From assembly GCA_911728455.2 (NCBI GenBank), contig OU452239.1, positions 3,299,884-3,363,883 of the forward strand: DNA of 64,000 bases, written 5' to 3'. Below, one piece after another: positions 61,001 to 64,000 of the stretch. The position numbers were made by a program, and so were the translations under genes. A model generated the notes under the pieces. That model did no database searches. It saw only the letters and a list, made by a program, of their open reading frames with translations, and had not been told where the DNA came from. This stretch comes from Marthasterias glacialis (Eukaryota > Echinodermata > Asteroidea > Forcipulatida > Asteriidae). The stretch's first letter is position 1. Each line of letters begins with the position of its first letter.

Positions 61001-62732
61001 CCAGAGGCAGTTGCACAGATGCCAATCTCACCCCTTTGGGCTATTCTATTCTTCTTCATGCTACTACTACTTGGTATCGACAGTCAGGTATGGACAAAAT
61101 AGTCCTGCACAACACTAGAGTGTAAAAATGAGCTCTCTGGGGAAAAACACTCTTGGTGCACTAAATAATTGTGGTTCGCGCCTTTTGCAGCCATCAGTAC
61201 ACCGATGAGGCACAGTATTGACCAACCGTGTTTTTCACCGCTTGAGGGCGCTTTCAGCGGCTAATTTCCTTGCAACACAACAGAACCTTCCAATATAATG
61301 TGTAAATTGCACATCACGCGTGTGCACTAACACTACTGTGGGCAAAATGAGGTAACATCGCCCACCAATAATGTATGTACGCATGCGTGAATGTATTTAG
61401 CATATTTCATGAGAAATGCTAATAAATATACAGGCTTATCTTGACTACCTGTATGTTGTTTTCTTGTGTCAATTGCCAAAATGATAAAAATAGATAATAA
61501 TGGAAAACAGGTTTGTTTTACTTGTTTTGTATCACGTAAACTTGGTTCACACGCGCCCTCGCACGGTCAAAAATACCAAGAATTCATCTGGCGTCACCAC
61601 CCAACATATGTCTTGTTTGTGCCATTAGGGTTCACGCCCACCATGTTTGCGTGCATTTTTACTCCCACCAAAATGGCAGACATGTACAGACCATACCCGC
61701 GTGTGACGTCAGTGCAAGGGCTTTTACTAAGCATAATGCATGTCGAATAACAAATGAGCGAACTTATGCCCCCACGATATTCTTTTTCATTTCAGTTTGT
61801 CGGCATAGAGGGAATGGTAACAGCTCTTCTAGACTTCTTACCTCGCTTTCAAAAAGGAAACCGGCGTCCATTTTTTGTTCTTGCGTTATGTGTACTTTCT
61901 TGTATAGCAGGTCTGCCGATGACGTTAAATGTAAGTGTTAAACCTTTTGTCCCGTAAGACAACAGTCTGATGTACAATTATTATTGTATAGTTGGTGAGT
62001 CAAGCACTGGTAACGCATAAATAAATTGAACATTGAGGGACACGAATTAGAGTGTTATGGGAGCAGCATCCATGATAGCGCAAGTTTTAATTGTCTCAAC
62101 AGCGCCCTCTGTGGGCTAATGTGAGTTAGACCAATAAGTGTATTATTGTTACAGGTGGGAAACTACCACTCAAGCTTAATATTATTTTTTGCTTCCTTCT
62201 GTAATAACGCGGGAAGGACGATAAACATTGCAATAAACGCCCGTTTCAATTTAAAAAACAAAATGAAAAATGTGCAACGTAACAAACAAACTGTATAAAC
62301 CTTTTCCAGTTTAATGGACCGATCCATTAAGCCCCGCCCCCATACGTGTTGACCAATCACTGCCTTGGGTACGCCACCGAAAGTCCATCAAAAATCCAAC
62401 ACGATAACAATCCTATTGGAAAATGTTAACATGCGTGCGCGTACTTACAGCGCGCACGTTTATGTCGTGCAGTGTGGCATTGAAGAGACGCCCTAACAGT
62501 GGTGATTTAGCCAATGCTGTGATCGGTCAATACGTTTAGGGGCGAGGCTTAATGGATTGGTCTATTGGATGATAGGCGAATTCATATTCTTTTTTTAAAC
62601 CTGTGATGTATTTTTGGCCTTGAATAAAGGGAGGAATGTATGTCTTTCAAATATTCGACACCTATGCCATAAGCTGGTTTGCAGTGCTCTGGGTTACCTT
62701 TTTCGAGGCTGTAGTCATCGGATGGGTGTACG
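48848..62732 (+). CDS. Sodium/chloride-dependent transporter, SLC6 GABA/taurine/creatine group (GAT-like), 3' end beyond window
   Basis: Ten exons with matching phases encode about 506 residues; family members have about 600-650, so TM11-12 and the C-tail lie beyond 64,000. The family couples Na+ and Cl- gradients to uptake of GABA, taurine, betaine or creatine at the plasma membrane. Residues 47-60 ([14 protein letters not shown]) are the TM1 ion-binding signature. NIYY at 125-128 carries the Tyr equivalent to GAT1 Tyr140. C152 and C161 are the extracellular-loop-2 disulfide pair, followed by N-glycosylation sites at N183, N193 and N212. Gln321, Asn357 and Ser361 match Cl-/Na1 ligands, and Asp425-Ser426 (LGIDSQF) match the Na2 site. 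The stretch AYPEAV...[11 protein letters not shown] closely resembles GAT1. The GAT1 Tyr60 position is Phe48, as I recall for creatine transporters, so the substrate is open. The ATG at 48848 has A at -3, and no earlier in-frame ATG exists in the exon. Confidence 0.93.
49505..49620. repeat. tRNA-like head-to-head pair, copy 1 (SLC6 intron 1)
   Basis: A reversed B-box-like GGATTCGAACTGCC (about 49522) is followed by a forward tRNA-like half with TCGGTAGTCTAATTGGTAAG (A box) and GTTGGTTCGAATACCACCCG (B box). The order matches 59240-59503. Confidence 0.6.
49661..50024 (+). mobile_element. TTAA-bounded element M1, copy B
   Basis: TTAA at both ends, AAGTCCCAGTTTAACATTGG left and CCAATGTTGAACTGGGGCTT right, with the central GTCTCAGTGAGACG hairpin. 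It ends 120 bases before exon 2 of the SLC6-like gene. Confidence 0.88.
50145..50276 (+). CDS. SLC6-like gene, exon 2
   Basis: Residues 68-111 cover the end of TM1 and TM2 (AFLIPYV, then [18 protein letters not shown]). A long pyrimidine tract ends TTTGCAG; the donor is GTATGA. It is phase 1 at both ends. Confidence 0.93.
51040..51185 (+). mobile_element. S1 SINE 3' part
   Basis: TAATGCACGTACAAGATCCC, GGGGTTTGCCCCAGTGTTTC and AAGGTGCTGCATAAATGGCT match the 3' half of the copy at 31375. A second SINE tail with (ATT)n follows to about 51312. Confidence 0.6.
51599..51671 (+). tRNA. tRNA-like sequence, anticodon position GTT, probably a tRNA-derived repeat
   Basis: 73 bases with standard cloverleaf numbering: acceptor GGCTGGA/TCCAGTC fully paired (one G-T), D stem GCTC/GAAC and T stem GCAGG/CCCGC each with one mismatch, anticodon stem TCGGT/ACTGG, loop ACGTTAA. 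The anticodon would be GTT (Asn), but position 33 is C, and the 32.6-kb relative has the same C33. It lies in SLC6 intron 2, about 70 bases before exon 3. Confidence 0.45.
51742..52072 (+). CDS. SLC6-like gene, exon 3
   Basis: Residues 112-221: TM3 ([11 protein letters not shown]) and the large extracellular loop 2 with C152, C161 and three N-x-T sites, ending VVEFWE. The donor is GTGAGT. It enters at phase 1 and leaves at phase 2. The loop is longer than in vertebrate GAT1 as I recall it and carries two further cysteines (C177, C205). Confidence 0.93.
52184..52323. repeat. Palindromic element (GATTTCACAAAG family), copy 2
   Basis: CTCGATTTCACAAAGAGTTC left, inverse GCTTTGTGAAATCGACC right, in SLC6 intron 3. 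Confidence 0.8.
52566..53150 (-). mobile_element. LINE 3' end fragment, reverse (CR1/L2-like)
   Basis: On the minus strand, sequence before about 52970 translates to [20 protein letters not shown], the conserved C-terminal motif of the reverse transcriptase in CR1/L2-type LINEs. A 3' UTR and an end reading TGAAATAAACGTGATTTGAA follow, typical of such tails. The frame carries stops after this motif and only the last few hundred bases remain, so it is a dead 5'-truncated copy. Confidence 0.65.
53217..53564 (+). mobile_element. TTAA-bounded element M1, copy C
   Basis: TTAA ends, AGTCCCAGCTCAACATTGG left, inverse CCAATGTACTGCTGGGGCTT right. The central hairpin is partly lost. SLC6 intron 3. Confidence 0.85.
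53978..54137. repeat. Palindromic minisatellite built on TATCGTGTACGTACACGATA
   Basis: About seven imperfect units of roughly 20-27 bases, each carrying GTGTACGTACAC or a variant, end 75 bases before the exon 4 acceptor of the SLC6-like gene. Confidence 0.85.
54212..54350 (+). CDS. SLC6-like gene, exon 4
   Basis: Residues 222-268: the end of loop 2, TM4 ([17 protein letters not shown]) and the start of the intracellular loop FKGVKSSGK. The acceptor is TTTTCTTACAG and the donor GTGAGT. The split codon GA|A restores Glu222. Confidence 0.93.
54817..54969. repeat. Palindromic element (GATTTCAC family), diverged copy 3
   Basis: GGTCGATTTCACTGAACTC left, inverse CTTCACGTGAAATCGAC right, with CTCATCTTAAGATTGATCTT inside. 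Confidence 0.65.
54970..56406. other. SLC6 intron 4 sequence, low complexity only
   Basis: A-rich and ATTT-repeat tracts (for example 56055-56085). No gene recognised. Confidence 0.45.
56407..56541 (+). CDS. SLC6-like gene, exon 5
   Basis: Residues 269-313: TM5 ([19 protein letters not shown]) and the extracellular loop with N-A-T and N-M-T sites. It is in phase 0 at both ends. The acceptor ends CCAAAG, a weaker context than its neighbours, but the protein match is strong. Confidence 0.92.
57026..57528. mobile_element. TTAA-bounded element, family M4, piggyBac-like ends
   Basis: TTAA CCCTATCAGGACCGGG at the left, exact inverse CCCGGTCCTGATAGGG TTAA at the right; 503 bases including both TTAA. 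Ends starting CCC inside TTAA are typical of piggyBac elements. No transposase frame. SLC6 intron 5. Confidence 0.85.
58231..58405 (+). mobile_element. TTAA-bounded element M1, copy D, left half only
   Basis: From TTAAAGTCCCAGCTAAGCA through the left half of the central hairpin (TTTTCGTCTCA), then abrupt loss of homology at about 58405. Confidence 0.8.
58530..59160. repeat. Long inverted repeat (fold-back), arms about 175 bp
   Basis: The left arm about 58535-58715 (GGCTATGGGATTAAGACGTT ... GCCTAAGCATCTAGCGCGCA) matches the inverse of about 58965-59150 at roughly 85-90% by eye. The spacer of about 250 bases holds a tandem repeat at 58723-58796. A third partial arm-like piece is at about 58410-58445 (CTAGCATGGAACGGTACG). 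Confidence 0.85.
58723..58796. repeat. 24-bp tandem repeat, three units
   Basis: TTTGCCATGATGAAATTTGG plus TGAC, three times, in the fold-back spacer. Confidence 0.93.
59218..59520. repeat. Inverted-repeat element with a head-to-head tRNA-like core
   Basis: Ends ACCCATACACCGATGAG then TTAAGCACTGTATACTCAGT at the left and the inverse ACTGAGTATACAGTGCTAAA ... TGTATGGGT at the right. The core has a reversed GGGATTCGAACTGCC B box, then CTCGGTAGTCTAGCTAGTAA (A box) and GGGTTCGAACCCCACC (B box). AAGTTTATCAT occurs just outside both ends (59180, 59520) and may be a target duplication. Confidence 0.7.
59570..59673 (+). CDS. SLC6-like gene, exon 6
   Basis: Residues 314-347 plus two bases: [18 protein letters not shown], the unwound TM6 that holds substrate and ions, then [11 protein letters not shown]. 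Thr325 replaces the usual Ser of GAT1 (Ser295), a conservative change at a Na1 ligand. The donor is GTAAAA. Confidence 0.93.
60184..60399. mobile_element. TTAA-bounded element M3, copy 2
   Basis: TTAAAGGGGGCTGTGTTGTC left, inverse GACGACACAGCCCCTTTAA right. The interior closely matches 40525-40730. SLC6 intron 6. Confidence 0.88.
60614..60738 (+). CDS. SLC6-like gene, exon 7
   Basis: Residues 348-389: TM7 with NSGTS (Asn357 and Ser361 match the Na1 and Cl- ligands), then [11 protein letters not shown] and the extracellular loop DVVKSG. The acceptor is TTTTTCACAG and the donor GTAAAA. Confidence 0.93.
60975..61087 (+). CDS. SLC6-like gene, exon 8
   Basis: Residues 390-427: [13 protein letters not shown], the [11 protein letters not shown] stretch and TM8 ending LGIDSQ with the Na2-site Asp425 and Ser426. 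The acceptor is AAATCTAG and the donor GTATGG. Confidence 0.93.
61190..61445. repeat. Dispersed repeat related to 1740-1960 and 47575-47760
   Basis: Shares a CAGCCATCAG lead, an ACACTACTGTGGGCAAAATG-like block (inverse orientation in parts) and ATTTCATGAGAAATGCTAAT. SLC6 intron 8. The boundaries are uncertain. Confidence 0.4.
61796..61930 (+). CDS. SLC6-like gene, exon 9
   Basis: Residues 428-472: [16 protein letters not shown], the basic intracellular stretch RFQKGNRRP and TM9. It is in phase 0 at both ends. The acceptor is TTCATTTCAG and the donor GTAAGT. Confidence 0.92.
62314..62566. repeat. Inverted-repeat element (GACCGATCCATTAAGCCCCG), copy 2
   Basis: AATGGACCGATCCATTAAGC left, inverse GCTTAATGGATTGGTCTATT right. 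It ends about 60 bases before exon 10 of the SLC6-like gene. Confidence 0.78.
62630..62732 (+). CDS. SLC6-like gene, exon 10 (last visible)
   Basis: Residues 473-506 plus one base: [13 protein letters not shown] and TM10 ending [10 protein letters not shown]. The acceptor (TTGAATAAAG) has a poor pyrimidine tract. The donor GTAAGA is good. The next expected block (a RFYDNI-like segment before TM11) is not found before 64,000. Confidence 0.9.
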
Positions 62733-63251
62733 GTAAGAAAGGGAATGTCTCAAATGCTAAGTTGTTTATATCTCAAATCGTTGTCAATTGACCAAATTTG
62801 ACGTCATCACACGATAAATCTTGGAGCAAGTTCGATCAAGGACCAATGGTTAACTGGTGGTTGATTTAATAGTGTCGTACGTAGCGCATGCGCACTGAAG
62901 TTGAAGTGCGAACGACTCTAGTCATGTCAAGTCCATGCAACCATGAGAAAACAGCGAAATCAACGTTTATCACTTTTCTGATAACTGGTCCACTCTGCAC
63001 AATGCTTATGAAACGTCTAGTGGTAACCAGCGATACAACCATTTACGTCGACTAGACTAGTCCAACCATCGTCAGCTAGCGTGGGTTCGATCAGAGTTAG
63101 TCGAACTATGGTAAACTATGGTTCTTGATCGAACTCGCTCCTAGCTTGCGCCAGTTTGGGAATCATTTCCGCATGTGTTGCTGTGCAGTGCGCTCTTTAT
63201 CTCAGAGAGTAGCCGCATGTGACGTCAAGGGGTCAATAACAAGTCACTACA

Positions 63252-63401
63252 ACCTGGGCTTGATTTTACAAAGCACTAAAATTTTACTTAAGATGAGTTG
63301 TCAATATTGCCATTTGTACTGTGCCATCACAGTTTGCTTAGCAAAGAATGATTCGCACTGAAGATCAATCTTTAGCTCTGTGTGAAATCGAGGCCTGAGA
63401 T
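63252..63401. repeat. Palindromic element (GATTTCACAAAG family), copy 4
   Basis: GGGCTTGATTTTACAAAGCA left, inverse CTCTGTGTGAAATCGAGGCC right. It is directly followed by a second copy. Confidence 0.75.
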
Positions 63402-63403
63402 CG

Positions 63404-63895
63404 ATTTCACAAAGCTAACACCAAGATTCATTTTAAGATCACTGGTCAAAATTACCACTGTGATTTGTGTGGTGACATCGCACTTAGCATTAAGATTGAT
63501 TCGCACCTAAAGCCCCAGCTCAACATTGGTAAACTAACTGTAAATGCTTCCATTCTTTGCACAAATCAAGATATTTTGTAATAAAACCAACCTGTGAAAA
63601 TGTCAGCTCATTTCGTTCTTTCATTTGCGGGAAAAGGGTAAAATGCATTCAGCATTTTTGTACGCATTCCTAAGGCAGAGTTTTCGTCTCACTGAGACGA
63701 AAACTAATTTTGGATCTTATTTCAATATTTAAAAAGAATAACACTTTGAGCAGAAATAATGTCAAGGAAAGTTGTCCACAATCAATATCTTCATACGATG
63801 TAAGGATTATGTAAATCTGTGAACATTTTATGTTTTTCTTCTTACCAATGTTGAGCTTGGACTTCAAGAACAATCTTAGTTCTATGTAAAATACT
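63404..63895. repeat. Palindromic element (GATTTCACAAAG family), copy 5, split by M1 copy E
   Basis: ATCGATTTCACAAAGCTAAC starts at about 63404. The element is cut at about 63507 by M1 copy E and resumes at 63867 with AACAATCTTAGTTCTATGTA. Confidence 0.7.
63507..63866 (-). mobile_element. TTAA-bounded element M1, copy E, reverse, nested
   Basis: AAAGCCCCAGCTCAACATTGG left, CCAATGTTGAGCTTGGACTT right, and the central GTCTCACTGAGACG hairpin. The TTAA has decayed to CTAA and TTCA at the two ends. The interior runs opposite to copies A-D. Confidence 0.85.
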
Positions 63896-64000
63896 ATTCA
63901 ATGCGATTTGGATACCAGTAATGCTGACTGGAAATTTTACACAGCTCCAGGCAAACTGAGTACTTTTAAAAGTCCAAAAACTTGATCAGATATTTAAATA

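Noticed and set aside
62733-64000. Final SLC6 exons in the window
   Set aside because: I looked for the conserved block before TM11 and for TM11-12 and found only repeats, so the exons must lie to the right.

Overview
The window looks like about 64 kb of a metazoan nuclear genome. It is AT-rich, its genes are split by long GT-AG introns, and it is packed with short interspersed repeats. The two genes are typical of animal genomes. The repeat mix (tRNA-derived SINEs, many small inverted-repeat elements, Helitron-like elements carrying minisatellites, long CA/GT runs) suggests a marine invertebrate deuterostome, probably an echinoderm. That assignment is an inference from style and not a database match.

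Layout. Positions 1-31,000 hold no gene I can support. The region contains SINE copies, palindromic miniature elements, three to four copies or parts of a Helitron/Helentron-like family (3.3-5.0, 24.9-25.5 and 28.2-30.3 kb), a roughly 74-bp minisatellite (13.4-14.2 kb) and a roughly 41-bp minisatellite (19.3-20.7 kb) that ends in a hairpin element with inverted units beyond it. From 31,127 to 41,070 lies a complete four-exon monocarboxylate-transporter-family gene (SLC16, + strand, 452 aa). Its introns carry CA/GT microsatellites, SINEs and nested inverted-repeat elements. Positions 41.1-48.8 kb are the 3' UTR and an intergenic stretch of inverted-repeat elements. From 48,848 to the right edge runs a second + strand gene, an SLC6 sodium/chloride-dependent transporter of the GABA/taurine/creatine group. 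Ten exons (about 506 residues, through transmembrane segment 10) are visible, and the last one or more exons lie beyond the window.

Both genes encode plasma-membrane solute carriers on the same strand. Nothing in the sequence shows that they are functionally coupled. Every exon joins its neighbour with matching phase, and the joined proteins are open from the start codon to the stop (SLC16) or to the window edge (SLC6).

The repeats are the most striking part of the window. At least four unrelated miniature inverted-repeat families are bounded by TTAA, one of them with five copies. Several elements are nested in one another, so relative ages can be read from the sequence. tRNA-like segments occur both singly and in head-to-head pairs. 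I see no retroviral or Polinton-type element and no CRISPR array.
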